Shown here: one piece after another, positions 8,283 through 16,672 of the stretch
Numbering within the stretch: the first letter of the stretch is position 1
Layout: each line of letters opens with the position of its first letter
NCBI RefSeq assembly: GCF_900112365.1
Contig: NZ_FOLQ01000010.1
Coordinates: 172,034-236,033, forward strand
Direction: 5' to 3'
Origin: Spirosoma endophyticum
Lineage (GTDB): Bacteria; Bacteroidota; Bacteroidia; Cytophagales; Spirosomataceae
DNA length: 64,000 nucleotides
Made by a program: the position numbers and the translations under genes
The notes under the pieces: model-generated
The model's database searches: none
The model's input: only the letters and a program-made list of their open reading frames with translations
What the model was told of the DNA's origin: nothing

Positions 8283-9332
8283 TTGAAGACGCTCAACGAC
8301 AGGCGACTACGTATTTTCGGACCATTTGTTGTCTTTGTGGTCGGAACGCTGTTTTTTCGCCTGAACTGGTACTTTGAGGAACCGTTATCCACTGTGTTGC
8401 GCAGCGACCTGATAGCATTAGGGGCGGGTTATATTTGCTGGAATCTGGCTCGCTGGGTGGTTCTTTCGCTACAAAATCGCTATCCTGGTCTGGCCAGTAC
8501 CCGTCGTCGTCTGCAATGGATGGCGTTGTTGCTTCCTGTGCTGGTAAATATCGCCTGGATAATTCGGCGAGTAGGACATATGGCCTTCAACGGACTGGAT
8601 ACGTTCTGGGCACCGTTGCCCGAATACACATATGCGCTTGGTATTCAGTTGTTTTATCACGCCGTCTATTTTGTCATTTACGAAGTCAGCTACGTGATGC
8701 AGGCCTGGCAGCAAACTTATGAACGAAACGAAGGGCTCAAAAAGGACAAGCTACAGCACCAGCTTGATCGGTTAAAAAGCCAGATAAATCCACACTTTCT
8801 ATTTAATAGTCTGAACATACTGTCGTCGCTTATTTATGAAGATCCCCGAAAGGCAGAAGACGTAGTGGATGAAATTAGTATTGTATATCGCTATCTTTTG
8901 CGCGTCAATGATGGCGAATTGACGACGCTTGGCGCCGAACTTCAATTTATTCAATCCTATTTCCACCTGTTGCAAACCCGGTATGGTGTAGGGCTCGATT
9001 TGCAGATTCGGGTTGAAGCGGAGAAACGTGATTTCAAACTACCCGCGTTGACGTTGCAGCTGTTGCTGGAAAATGCAGTCAAGCACAATGTCATGATGCC
9101 CGACCGGCCGTTGAAGATTGTTATCGAGACCCAGGGCCAGTCGTTACTCGTTCGGAATAATCTTCAGCGGAAAAATACGCCCGTATTATCGAACAAGGTG
9201 GGACTGACTAACATCGCTACTAAATATAGATTGCTGGGTAAGGGTGATGTGTCCATTCAGGAAATTGACGGGCAGTTTATTGTTACCTTGCCGTTGCTGG
9301 CGAATCAGCCCGAATTAATTGTTCGTTCATGA
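8283..9332 (+). CDS. LytS/YehU-type sensor histidine kinase, first of a tandem pair
   Basis: About 350 residues, choosing the TTG at 8283: its LKTLNDRRLRIFGP aligns directly with MKPLNDTRLRLLGP of the downstream paralogue, and the GTG at 8244 lies in the promoter. Four predicted membrane helices occupy the first 140 residues, then a short coiled coil and the His_kinase domain with LKSQINPHFLFNSLN (phospho-acceptor His about residue 160), then the ATP-binding region with LLLENAVKHN (N box) and VGLTNIATKY (G box). It senses an unknown signal at the inner membrane and should phosphorylate a LytTR regulator, the obvious candidate being at 10365-11141. The stop overlaps the next start by ATGA, indicating translational coupling. 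Confidence 0.85.
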   Translation: MKTLNDRRLRIFGPFVVFVVGTLFFRLNWYFEEPLSTVLRSDLIALGAGYICWNLARWVVLSLQNRYPGLASTRRRLQWMALLLPVLVNIAWIIRRVGHMAFNGLDTFWAPLPEYTYALGIQLFYHAVYFVIYEVSYVMQAWQQTYERNEGLKKDKLQHQLDRLKSQINPHFLFNSLNILSSLIYEDPRKAEDVVDEISIVYRYLLRVNDGELTTLGAELQFIQSYFHLLQTRYGVGLDLQIRVEAEKRDFKLPALTLQLLLENAVKHNVMMPDRPLKIVIETQGQSLLVRNNLQRKNTPVLSNKVGLTNIATKYRLLGKGDVSIQEIDGQFIVTLPLLANQPELIVRS

Positions 9333-10387
9333 AGCCACTTAACGACACCCGTCTGCGTTTACTGGGGCCGGTAGCCTTGTTTGCGTTTGTGGCTCTGTTT
9401 TTTCGGCTCGACTGGTATCTTAAGCTCCCGATTAAGACGGCCTTGTTCAATGATGCAATTGGTTTAACGGCGGGTCTGATTTGCTGGCAGATTGCCCGCT
9501 GGGTGGTGCTAAGGCTTCAAAAGCAGTATCCGGGTCTGGCCAATACGCGTCGGCGTCTACTTTGGCTGTTAGCGGTTTTGCCCGTACTGGTAACGTTCGC
9601 CTGGTTGTTGCGTCACACCGTTCGTTTCTTGATCGAAGGGCAATTTCTATACTTCACCAGTGCTGTAGAACTGAGCCGAACGCTCGGGATGCAGGTCTTC
9701 TACCATTTCATCTATTTTGTAGTGTATGAAGGCTGGTACATTTCGCGCCAGTGGCAACGCGCAACCGTAGAGACCAATGACTTACAGAAGGTGTCGCTGC
9801 AAAGCCAGCTTACATCGTTACAAAGTCAGGTCAATCCTCATTTTTTGTTTAACTGCCTCAATTCGCTGTCATCACTGATTCGGGAAGATCCCGTAGCTGC
9901 CGACCAGTTTCTGGAAGAACTCACCAGCGTTTTCCGTTATCAACTGCAAGCGAGTGAAGACCGCCTGATAGCCTTGCGCGAGGAGATGTCATTCATTCAT
10001 GCCTACATTCACCTCTTGCAAACCCGTTATCCAACGGGGCTGGTGTTTGACCTTGCCGTCGATGAGTCGTTGCTGGCTTTATTCATCCCCCCGCTGGCGA
10101 TTCAGGTGCTGGTCGAAAATGCAGTACGGTATAATGTGATTTTGGCCACAAAACCCCTGACCATTCGAATAAGTACTACGTCTGATCGGTGGTTATTGGT
10201 CGAGAATACACTTCAACGAAAGTCTATTCGGATCGACACTGTTGGAGAGGGTCTGACAAATCTGGCGGCAACTTACGCGTTACTGGGCCAGGAGACGATT
10301 CAGATTGACGAGCAGAAAGGCCGATATATGGTGAGCCTTCCTTTGTTGAGTCAAGAGTCCGTGGCTATTTCCCCATCCATTTCTTAA
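9329..10387 (+). CDS. LytS/YehU-type sensor histidine kinase, second of a tandem pair
   Basis: 352 residues, clearly paralogous to the preceding kinase throughout (same four-helix N-terminus, same RWVV-LQ-YPGLA-TRRRL block). H box LQSQVNPHFLFNCLNSLSSLI is intact. The ATP-binding N box reads VLVENAVRYN, so the usual Lys-His pair is Arg-Tyr while the key Asn residues stay. The G-box region is GEGLTNLAATY. The two kinases probably act as a pair, perhaps as heterodimers. The last 23 bases overlap the 3' end of the convergent response regulator gene. Confidence 0.85.
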   Translation: MKPLNDTRLRLLGPVALFAFVALFFRLDWYLKLPIKTALFNDAIGLTAGLICWQIARWVVLRLQKQYPGLANTRRRLLWLLAVLPVLVTFAWLLRHTVRFLIEGQFLYFTSAVELSRTLGMQVFYHFIYFVVYEGWYISRQWQRATVETNDLQKVSLQSQLTSLQSQVNPHFLFNCLNSLSSLIREDPVAADQFLEELTSVFRYQLQASEDRLIALREEMSFIHAYIHLLQTRYPTGLVFDLAVDESLLALFIPPLAIQVLVENAVRYNVILATKPLTIRISTTSDRWLLVENTLQRKSIRIDTVGEGLTNLAATYALLGQETIQIDEQKGRYMVSLPLLSQESVAISPSIS

Positions 10388-11141
10388 ACTCCGTTGCCCG
10401 CTCCCGGCTGACCAATACCTCGTCGGTTGTTGCTGGTTTGAGCACTAATTTGAGTTTATTATTAAAATACGGATGAATCTGCTGGACCGCATTGACGGCT
10501 ACGATAAATTGCCGGTTGGCCCGGAAGAACTCCGTAGGGTCGAGCATGGTGTCAAGCTCATCGAGCGTATAATCCAGCGAAAACTTCTGGTTGGTATAAG
10601 TTCGAAACAAACTGACGCCTTCCTCGGAAAAGAAATAAGCAATGTCACCCACTTCGACAGGCAACCACTGCGAAAGGTGACGTACCAGAAAACGCTTGCG
10701 GTGTTCGGTTGGCTTAAGTTGCTGCCGAAGTTGTTGCACAAAGGCATCAATCGCTACGTGTCCGTCCGTTTCTGTCTCTGGTTGTCTCGTGAGCCGTTTG
10801 TGTTTAGCCAGACTTGCTTCCAGTTCAGTACGTTTGATAGGTTTAAGTAAGTAATCAATGCTATTGACCTTAAATGCCTTCAGGGCATATTCATCGTATG
10901 AGGTCGTGAAGATGACGGGTGATGCAACGGGTGTCTGCTCGAAAATTTCGAAGCTTTGCCCATCGGCCAGTTCAATATCCATCAAAATCAGATCGGGAGC
11001 GGGGTGATTCTGCAAATAATTTACCGATGCCTGCACACTGGCGGCTGTAGCTATAACCTGAATGGTCGGATCTACCTCTTGTAGCAGCCGGGTTAGCTTA
11101 CGAGCAGCTAGCTCTTCATCTTCGATCACGAATACGTTCAT
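10365..11141 (-). CDS. LytTR-family response regulator
   Basis: 258 residues. Receiver domain: acidic pair in FVIEDEE, phospho-acceptor Asp55 in LILMDIEL, then TSYDEYALKAF and the Lys in YLLKPIKR. C-terminal LytTR DNA-binding domain (about residues 150-255) with FFRANRQFIVAVNAVQQI and ending in LVSRERATEFKKWMGK. It binds direct repeats in promoters as a dimer and activates or represses transcription. It converges with the tandem kinases and overlaps the second one by 23 bases, an uncommon arrangement since such regulators usually follow their kinase on the same strand. Partnership with those kinases is inferred from family pairing and position. Confidence 0.9.
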   Translation of the reverse strand: MNVFVIEDEELAARKLTRLLQEVDPTIQVIATAASVQASVNYLQNHPAPDLILMDIELADGQSFEIFEQTPVASPVIFTTSYDEYALKAFKVNSIDYLLKPIKRTELEASLAKHKRLTRQPETETDGHVAIDAFVQQLRQQLKPTEHRKRFLVRHLSQWLPVEVGDIAYFFSEEGVSLFRTYTNQKFSLDYTLDELDTMLDPTEFFRANRQFIVAVNAVQQIHPYFNNKLKLVLKPATTDEVLVSRERATEFKKWMGK

Positions 11142-11351
11142 AACAGGATGGGCAATTTCAAGCTAAAAAAGAGAAAGGTTTCCTCTATTCGATTCTATAA
11201 AATTACGCATTGACGTTGCTTTTGTTAGAAGCATGTTCTTTCAACCGGTAAAACTAGTTTATGAAGTGATATTTAGGTCGTATCAAACAGATGATGGGGT
11301 AGTGCAACGCCACTGAATGCCCAGATCCTATTTCGCTTAAGTAAAATTCAT
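11142..11351. other. Intergenic region between radC and the response regulator
   Basis: About 210 bases, AT-rich. It must hold the upstream region of the LytTR gene and the downstream end of radC (both genes on the minus strand). I found no consensus -7 box, hairpin or ORF in it. Confidence 0.4.
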
Positions 11352-12047
11352 TTACAAAATCCCCTCATCGGCGAAGCTGAAATAAGATTTGTCGGTGAAA
11401 ATCAAATGATCGAGGACGGGAATATCCAGTAGCCGCCCTGCATCCCGAAGTTTTTTGGTAAGGTCTTTATCCGCTTGTGAAGGCGTCAGATTGCCCGATG
11501 GATGGTTGTGCAACAGGATCATGGACGAAGCAAGATGCTCGATGGCCTGTTTGAAAATGAGTTTCGGATCGGCCACCGTACCCGAAACGCCCCCCGTGCT
11601 GATTTGCACGGGTCGCAAAATCTCATTGGCGCGATTCATCAGCAAAATCCAGAACTCCTCATGAGGTTTATCCATCAAATGGGGTATCATTTCGTTGTAG
11701 GCATCGCGGGAGCACGTAACGCGGGCTCGTTGCGGACGATCCTGTTCTTTGCGCCGACGGCCCAGTTCGAGGGCAGCTATGATGGTAATGCTCCTTGCTT
11801 CGCCGATACCCCGAAATTTAGAAAGGTCTTTAATGCTCAGTTTTGCCAGATCATTGAGGTTATTATTGACACTCTTAAGAATAATTCGGGCGACGTCTAC
11901 GGCTGTTAAATCGACCGTACCAGAATTGATCAAAATGGCAATCAGTTCGGCTTCTGATAGGGCGGCTTTGCCCTTAAGCATTAATTTTTCGCGGGGGCGA
12001 TCCTCTTCGGCCCAGCTTTGAATGGTGCCGGAAGTCTGGTACGTCAT
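11352..12047 (-). CDS. radC: RadC-family JAB-domain protein
   Basis: 231 residues, the usual length of UPF0758/RadC. N-terminal helix-hairpin-helix region (GIGEARSITIIAALELGRR) followed by a JAB1/MPN-like metalloprotease fold with the metal motif LLHNHPSGNLTPSQAD (first His about residue 180) and catalytic Glu further upstream. Historically linked to DNA repair, but the function is unproven and the E. coli radC phenotype was later reassigned. Cytoplasmic. It lies between the LytTR gene and rpsT, all on the minus strand, and the rpsT terminator separates it from rpsT. Confidence 0.9.
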   Translation of the reverse strand: MTYQTSGTIQSWAEEDRPREKLMLKGKAALSEAELIAILINSGTVDLTAVDVARIILKSVNNNLNDLAKLSIKDLSKFRGIGEARSITIIAALELGRRRKEQDRPQRARVTCSRDAYNEMIPHLMDKPHEEFWILLMNRANEILRPVQISTGGVSGTVADPKLIFKQAIEHLASSMILLHNHPSGNLTPSQADKDLTKKLRDAGRLLDIPVLDHLIFTDKSYFSFADEGIL

Positions 12048-12095
12048 AGAGATAAGTAGGTTACGGGGCTATTTTGGTTTACAAAATGCACAAAA

Positions 12096-12123
12096 AAACC
12101 TTACCCGCAAAAAGGTAAGGTTT
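12096..12123 (-). terminator. Terminator of rpsT
   Basis: AAACCTTACC (12096-12105) pairs perfectly with 12114-12123 across an 8-base loop. On the minus strand the stem is followed by a T-run. It lies about 50 bases past the rpsT stop. Confidence 0.85.
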
Positions 12124-12173
12124 CAGATAGGTATAGCACCCGCAACAAAGAGTGAACCAAAACCAGGCTACGA

Positions 12174-12440
12174 CTAAGCCGATGCGGTTTTCAGGCCATT
12201 TACCAAACGAGCCAGTTTCGACTTGTTGTTAGAGGCTTTATTCTTATGGATGATATTGCGCTTAGCGAGTTTGTCAAGAGCAGATGAAACCGTTTTGAAC
12301 AGTTCAACGGCCATTGCGTGGTCGGTAGTGGTACGGAGTCTTTTTACCATGTTCCGAGTCGTTACGTGCTGGTAACGGTTCATCAGACGCTTCTTGGCAC
12401 TCGACCGGATTGCTTTTTTTGATGACTTATGATTTGCCAT
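12174..12440 (-). CDS. rpsT: 30S ribosomal protein S20
   Basis: 88 residues from the ATG at 12440; the frame stays open to 12506 but the family starts MANHKSSKKAIRSS, and the promoter lies at 12480-12510. Lysine- and arginine-rich all-helical protein that binds 16S rRNA early in 30S assembly. Length and composition are standard. It has its own promoter and terminator. Confidence 0.95.
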   Translation of the reverse strand: MANHKSSKKAIRSSAKKRLMNRYQHVTTRNMVKRLRTTTDHAMAVELFKTVSSALDKLAKRNIIHKNKASNNKSKLARLVNGLKTASA

Positions 12441-12479
12441 TGGTATATAAAATGAGATCGTTGTCGCGATATGAGGGCG

Positions 12480-12510
12480 CAAAAATAAGAATTTCGGTTG
12501 GAACAATCAA
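12480..12510 (-). promoter_or_regulatory. Promoter of rpsT
   Basis: On the minus strand TTG (12510-12508), 20-base spacer, TATTTTTG (12487-12480): an exact Bacteroidota promoter. The -7 box also forms the T-tract of the terminator of the upstream gene. Predicted leader about 35 bases. Confidence 0.65.
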
Positions 12511-12530
12511 GAGTCCCACCCGAAATTCTT
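12481..12530 (-). terminator. Terminator of the Dabb-domain gene, overlapping the rpsT promoter
   Basis: Arms 12487-12501 and 12516-12530 match at 14 of 15 positions, loop 14 bases, followed on the minus strand by TATTTTT. It starts 15 bases after the stop of the Dabb gene. Confidence 0.7.
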
Positions 12531-12544
12531 TGTGTTTCACGACT

Positions 12545-12943
12545 TTACTGACGAATATCAGCGTTGACAATCAACGTTTTTTCCCATATTCCTTTATTCT
12601 CAGTCACAAATTCTTTGTAGGCGTCGCTCTTCTCAAAAGTTTTTATGTCGGCTTCGTTCTGAAACGTAAGGTAATGTACTACGTCATAATCAGAAACGGC
12701 TCCATTTGGCAAAATTGTCTTGCCGGATGTGTAACCAACGACCTGTGGAATTTCATGCTTTAAGGCAGCAAAACCGCTCATATGCTGCTCAATAGCTCCA
12801 TTTTCGACCCCATTTTTGAATTTTATGCACACAATTTGCTGTTTCTGGGCTTTTCTGGCTGGTGAGTACGCACCATATATTGTTAAAGCAAATGCGCATA
12901 AAAGCACAACGATTAATGTATACCCTTTTGATTTTGCATTCAT
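12545..12943 (-). CDS. Secreted Dabb (stress-responsive alpha/beta barrel) domain protein
   Basis: 132 residues from the ATG at 12943, which starts a hydrophobic signal sequence (KGYTLIVVLLCAFALTIYGAYS); an ATG at 12991 adds 16 residues without clear value. The rest matches the dimeric ferredoxin-like Dabb domain: VCIKFKNGVENGAIEQHMSG, LPNGAVSDYDVVHYLTFQNEADIKTFEKSDAYKEF pattern with the typical DYDVV...F...Y..H-like order. The substrate of secreted Dabb proteins is unknown. Single gene with its own terminator. Confidence 0.75.
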   Translation of the reverse strand: MNAKSKGYTLIVVLLCAFALTIYGAYSPARKAQKQQIVCIKFKNGVENGAIEQHMSGFAALKHEIPQVVGYTSGKTILPNGAVSDYDVVHYLTFQNEADIKTFEKSDAYKEFVTENKGIWEKTLIVNADIRQ

Positions 12944-13034
12944 GATTATTTGTAATTTATCTTTTTGGCCAAATTTTGTTCTGAATAACAAGGCTTTTTA
13001 AATGAATAATTAATTATTTTCCCTTTAAAGTACC

Positions 13035-14150
13035 ATGTTTTGTCAAATGTACAACTGTTTTATTTGGTTGTTAGTTTCATCCAATATTTTATTTGGAAGT
13101 TTAGTGAACGATGGTAGCCTCTGGCCGGAAAAACCATCTGGTCAACGGCGTATCAGTATCTATTTATACGGACAATACTCTGTCGAAGGGCGACCAGATG
13201 GAGACTACTCAGCCAAGCGTCGACCCGACTGGCAGCATCCAGCGTGGGGATTTTTTGCGCACCAGCAAATTAATCGACTGGCGGTTTTTACACTTCCTGT
13301 CGATATGATGCCGTTCTTCAAAAAGCATATAAATTTTCTGACCGACAATGCGGTGAATCCCGATAAACGCCGATACGCCGTTGTGGGAGAAGCACCCCGG
13401 CATTTCATTGACCTCGACGCGTATCCTGATACGTTGTCCACGACACTTCCACGCTATTACAAAGAGGCAACGGATCGCTATGGCGACGATACGTTGGCGC
13501 TGCACGGGTTGGTGCCGTGGCAAATTCAACTAACGAAATATCAGTTAACCGAAGCGTTCAAACAACGTAACGTCCGACGGATTCTGCGCGTCGCGGCTGA
13601 TTTGGGGCACTACATCGCCGATGCTAACGTGCCGTTACACACGACACGCAACTACAACGGGCAATTAACGAACCAGCAGGGCATTCATGGATTCTGGGAG
13701 TCGCGTTTGCCAGAGTTATTCAGTACGGAGTATGATTTCCTGACGGGGCAGGCCGAGTACCTTTATTCACCGCAAAAGGCAGCCTGGCGAGCGGTTTTCA
13801 ATGCGAATGCAGCGCTGGACTCGGTGTTGCATTTCGAGCAGCAATTGACAGATGAATTAGGCGAAACGCGAAAATTTGGTTTCGAGGAACGTAATAGTAT
13901 TACCACGAAGGTATATTCCTCCGATTTTTCGCGACAATACCACGAACGTCTTCACGGTCAGGTGGAGCGCCAGATGCGGGCGTCCGTTAAAATGGTTGGC
14001 GATTTCTGGTATACCTGCTGGGTCGATGCTGGCCAGCCCGATTTGCGGGCATTAGCGAAATACCAGCTTACCGAGGATGAACAAAAAGAAGAAGCCGAGG
14101 AAAAGAAAAGCTGGTTGAAGCGGCTGTTTTCGGCGAGGGAGGAGAATTGA
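13035..14150 (+). CDS. Secreted zinc-dependent phospholipase C / S1-P1 nuclease-like protein
   Basis: 371 residues (an ATG at 13047 is an alternative start). After a hydrophobic leader, the domain starts HPAWGFFAHQQINRLAVFTLP, whose Trp and His match the N-terminal zinc ligands of the PLC/P1 nuclease fold. Further zinc-ligand-like motifs follow: HFIDLDAY, LHGLVPWQIQ, the DLGHYIADANVPLHTTRNY block (His-x3-Asp-x5-His) and IHGFWESRLPEL (His-x3-Glu), in the family order. It may hydrolyse phospholipids or nucleic acids outside the cytoplasm; sequence does not decide which. The C-terminus is a charged tail (EEAEEKKSWLKRLF). It ends at a perfect palindrome shared with the convergent gene. Confidence 0.75.
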   Translation: MFCQMYNCFIWLLVSSNILFGSLVNDGSLWPEKPSGQRRISIYLYGQYSVEGRPDGDYSAKRRPDWQHPAWGFFAHQQINRLAVFTLPVDMMPFFKKHINFLTDNAVNPDKRRYAVVGEAPRHFIDLDAYPDTLSTTLPRYYKEATDRYGDDTLALHGLVPWQIQLTKYQLTEAFKQRNVRRILRVAADLGHYIADANVPLHTTRNYNGQLTNQQGIHGFWESRLPELFSTEYDFLTGQAEYLYSPQKAAWRAVFNANAALDSVLHFEQQLTDELGETRKFGFEERNSITTKVYSSDFSRQYHERLHGQVERQMRASVKMVGDFWYTCWVDAGQPDLRALAKYQLTEDEQKEEAEEKKSWLKRLFSAREEN

Positions 14151-14206
14151 TAATTTTATCATACTGACGAAGCCGGCCGGCCGGCTTCGTCAGTATGATA
14201 AAATTA
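14151..14206. terminator. Perfect 56-base palindrome between convergent genes
   Basis: Two 28-base halves (14151-14178 and 14179-14206) are exact reverse complements with no spacer. It starts immediately after the stop of the plus-strand gene and includes the stop codon of the minus-strand gene. AT-rich ends and GC-rich centre allow hairpins in both transcripts, so a shared bidirectional terminator is likely. Confidence 0.85.
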
Positions 14207-15085
14207 GACGGAAAGCATTTTCATGTATTCCGCATCGTTCTTTAGACTGGCGAGCGACGATTCTGGGTACTCTTCCTGCTCAACAAGGAAATACTTGATA
14301 CCACTATCCAAAGCAATACGTAGTGTTTTCTTGAAATCTACGCTGCCCTTGCCAATGTCATTCTGTACGGGCTTGCCATCCTTAACGGTGTAGTCTTTTA
14401 CATGACACAGTTCGTACCGTTTGCCGTATTTTTTAAGGTGATCGGCGGTGTTTACGCCTGCTACGTCAATCCAGCACAGATCCAGTTCGAACATCACATT
14501 TTTAGGATCTGTATTATCCAGCAGAAATTCCTGCGGGAGTTTTCCGTCGAGTGGCCGGAACGAATAGTCGTGGTTGTGGTAACCGAATTTAAGCCCAGCT
14601 TTTCTTACTTCTTCACCTACCACATTGAACTGATCGGCAATTTTTTTCCATTCGTCCCACGTTTTTTGCGGACCGATGTGTGGGCAAAGCAGGTACGATA
14701 ATCCCGCTCCCTGCGCCATTTCGATACTTTTCTTGATCTCGTCGGGCTTGTCGGCCTGTGCTCTATAATTGAAGTGTGTACTGATCATCTTCACGCCCAG
14801 ACCGTCGAGAAATGATTTCATTTCTTTGGGTTGCAGGCCCCACAAAAAGCCCTGTGGTCCGCTGAAACTCTCGAACTGTTTATACCCCATTTGAGCCAGT
14901 TGCGTCATAACACCTTTTGGATCTTTGGGCATGACATCGCGAGCGCTGTAAAGCTGAACGCCAAATGGACTAATATTTTTGGCGGGTGCGCTGGCGAATA
15001 AATTGGCCATCGACTCGGTCTGGCTCAGGGCGAACGTACCAGCGGTTAGCAGAGCAGACTGTTTTAAGAAACTGCGTCGTTGCAT
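14204..15085 (-). CDS. Tat-leader sugar phosphate isomerase/epimerase (TIM barrel)
   Basis: 293 residues. Twin-arginine leader MQRRSFLKQSALLTAGTFAL, then the FGVQLYSARDVMPKDPKGVM strand, THFNYRA, GYHNHDYSF, FELDLCWIDVAG and HVKDY motifs of the xylose-isomerase-like TIM barrel, which supply metal-binding Glu/His/Asp residues. Close relatives in Bacteroidota are exported and of unknown substrate. The folded, metal-loaded protein would leave by the Tat route. It stands alone, convergent with the phospholipase-like gene. Confidence 0.82.
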   Translation of the reverse strand: MQRRSFLKQSALLTAGTFALSQTESMANLFASAPAKNISPFGVQLYSARDVMPKDPKGVMTQLAQMGYKQFESFSGPQGFLWGLQPKEMKSFLDGLGVKMISTHFNYRAQADKPDEIKKSIEMAQGAGLSYLLCPHIGPQKTWDEWKKIADQFNVVGEEVRKAGLKFGYHNHDYSFRPLDGKLPQEFLLDNTDPKNVMFELDLCWIDVAGVNTADHLKKYGKRYELCHVKDYTVKDGKPVQNDIGKGSVDFKKTLRIALDSGIKYFLVEQEEYPESSLASLKNDAEYMKMLSV

Positions 15086-15227
15086 AGGTAGAAAATAGTT
15101 TCGGGTTTGAATCGTAAAGATAGGGACTAAGAAGGGAGAAATGGGAGGAGAGAAAAATGAATGAGCCGATAATTAATCCCTTTCTTTCACCACGTCCCTT
15201 TCTTCCCATTTCTCCCCACTTACTACG

Positions 15228-15235
15228 TATCTTTG
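15228..15235 (+). promoter_or_regulatory. -7 box upstream of the RlmI-type methyltransferase
   Basis: TATCTTTG, an exact TAnnTTTG, ends 19 bases before the ATG at 15255. No good -33 TTG is seen at standard spacing. The leader would be about 12 bases. Confidence 0.4.
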
Positions 15236-15254
15236 CGGCCTTTCCCGCATACGG

Positions 15255-16451
15255 ATGACATTTTCGAAAATATATTTACAAGCCGGTCGCGATGAGGCTG
15301 TCCGGCGATTTCACCCCTGGGTTTTTTCAAGAGCGATTAGCCGTTTTGACGGTGACCTGAACGATGGCGATGTGGTTGAGGTGTTCGATAGTAAAAATAA
15401 ATACCTGGCCACTGGTCATTATCATAATGGGAGTATTGCAGTACGTATCTTCTCGTTTGGTGCTATGGCCGGTGGTCCTGTTACACCCGATTTACCGTAT
15501 TGGACGCAGAAACTAACGCACATTCGAAGCATCCGTCAGGCCATTGTAACCGGCGATACGAACTGTTACCGGCTCGTTCACGGCGAAGGCGACGGCTGCA
15601 CAGGCCTTATTCTGGATATGTACAATGGCGTGGCCGTACTGCAAGCGCATTCCATTGGCATGCACCGTGAACGGGATACTATTACCGACGCTTTAAAGGC
15701 CGTTTTTGGTGATGAACTGAAGGCGGTCTATGATAAAAGTGCCGATACCGTACCTGATGAATACGGGGCCACCGTTACAAACGGTTACCTCTTTGGTCGG
15801 ACATCCGTACCACATCCGGTAAAGGAAAATGGCAATACGTTTCTGGTCGACTGGATAACGGGTCAGAAAACCGGCTTTTTCCTCGATCAGCGCGACAATC
15901 GGACACTGCTGGCTAAGTATGCACAAGGCAAGAACATATTGAATGCCTTTTGTTATTCGGGCGGATTCTCGGTCTATGCGCTGGAAGCAGGTGCTAGCCT
16001 GGTTCACTCGGTTGATGTGTCGCAGAAAGCAATTGACCTGACAAATCAGAACATAGCGGCCAATTTTGGTAACGATGACGCAAGGCATGAGGCTTATGCC
16101 GAAGACGTGATGCACTACTTGAAAGCGCATGACCATAAATACGACGTAGTGGTATTGGACCCACCGGCTTTTGCCAAGAGTTTATCCGCGCGACATCGGG
16201 CGGTTCAGGGCTACAAGCGCTTAAATGCGGAAGGGCTTCGTCGGGTAGCGAAGGGGGGGATTCTATTTACGTTCTCCTGTTCGCAGGTGGTAGATCGGGA
16301 GTTATTCTATAACACGATTGTAGCGGCTGCCATCGAAGCCGGACGACAGGTCCGCGTTTTGCACCATTTGAGTCAACCCGCCGATCACCCCGTTAGTTTG
16401 TTCCATCCGGAAGGGGGCTATCTGAAAGGATTGGTGTTGTGGGTAGAGTAA
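15255..16451 (+). CDS. rlmI: Class I SAM-dependent 23S rRNA cytosine methyltransferase, RlmI family
   Basis: 398 residues. N-terminal PUA domain (HPWVFSRAISRFDGDLNDGD) for RNA binding, a central RlmI-like region, then a Rossmann methyltransferase domain: DQRDNRTLLAKYAQGKNILNAFCYSGGFSVYA (SAM-binding loop), VHSVDVS, and VVLDPPAFAKS with the catalytic-loop DPPAF motif. RlmI makes m5C1962 in 23S rRNA; site identity is by family resemblance. Cytoplasmic, single gene. Confidence 0.85.
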   Translation: MTFSKIYLQAGRDEAVRRFHPWVFSRAISRFDGDLNDGDVVEVFDSKNKYLATGHYHNGSIAVRIFSFGAMAGGPVTPDLPYWTQKLTHIRSIRQAIVTGDTNCYRLVHGEGDGCTGLILDMYNGVAVLQAHSIGMHRERDTITDALKAVFGDELKAVYDKSADTVPDEYGATVTNGYLFGRTSVPHPVKENGNTFLVDWITGQKTGFFLDQRDNRTLLAKYAQGKNILNAFCYSGGFSVYALEAGASLVHSVDVSQKAIDLTNQNIAANFGNDDARHEAYAEDVMHYLKAHDHKYDVVVLDPPAFAKSLSARHRAVQGYKRLNAEGLRRVAKGGILFTFSCSQVVDRELFYNTIVAAAIEAGRQVRVLHHLSQPADHPVSLFHPEGGYLKGLVLWVE

Positions 16452-16577
16452 TTTTTTGCGACTGCTACGAAGTAAAGACGGGGCATTTGTCGCTTAACGA
16501 AATGGCCGTGTTAGTTGTTACGCTAATACAGCAATCAGAATTGTAGCTGTTTTAGAGTAAGATTAATTGCTTTACGC

Positions 16578-16585
16578 TAATTTTG
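16578..16585 (+). promoter_or_regulatory. -7 box upstream of the pyruvate dehydrogenase E2 gene
   Basis: TAATTTTG matches TAnnTTTG. The nearest -33-like element (TTTA at 16551) is spaced 23 bases, slightly long. Predicted leader about 80 bases. This is the only promoter-like signal in the 221-base gap before the gene. Confidence 0.35.
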
Positions 16586-16672
16586 GGTCGCAACCGTTAG
16601 GCACGGTCCTGTACCGGCCGTTAAGGGCTTGGTCAATCCTTTCGTATAACTCGATTACATACATAGCTACTT

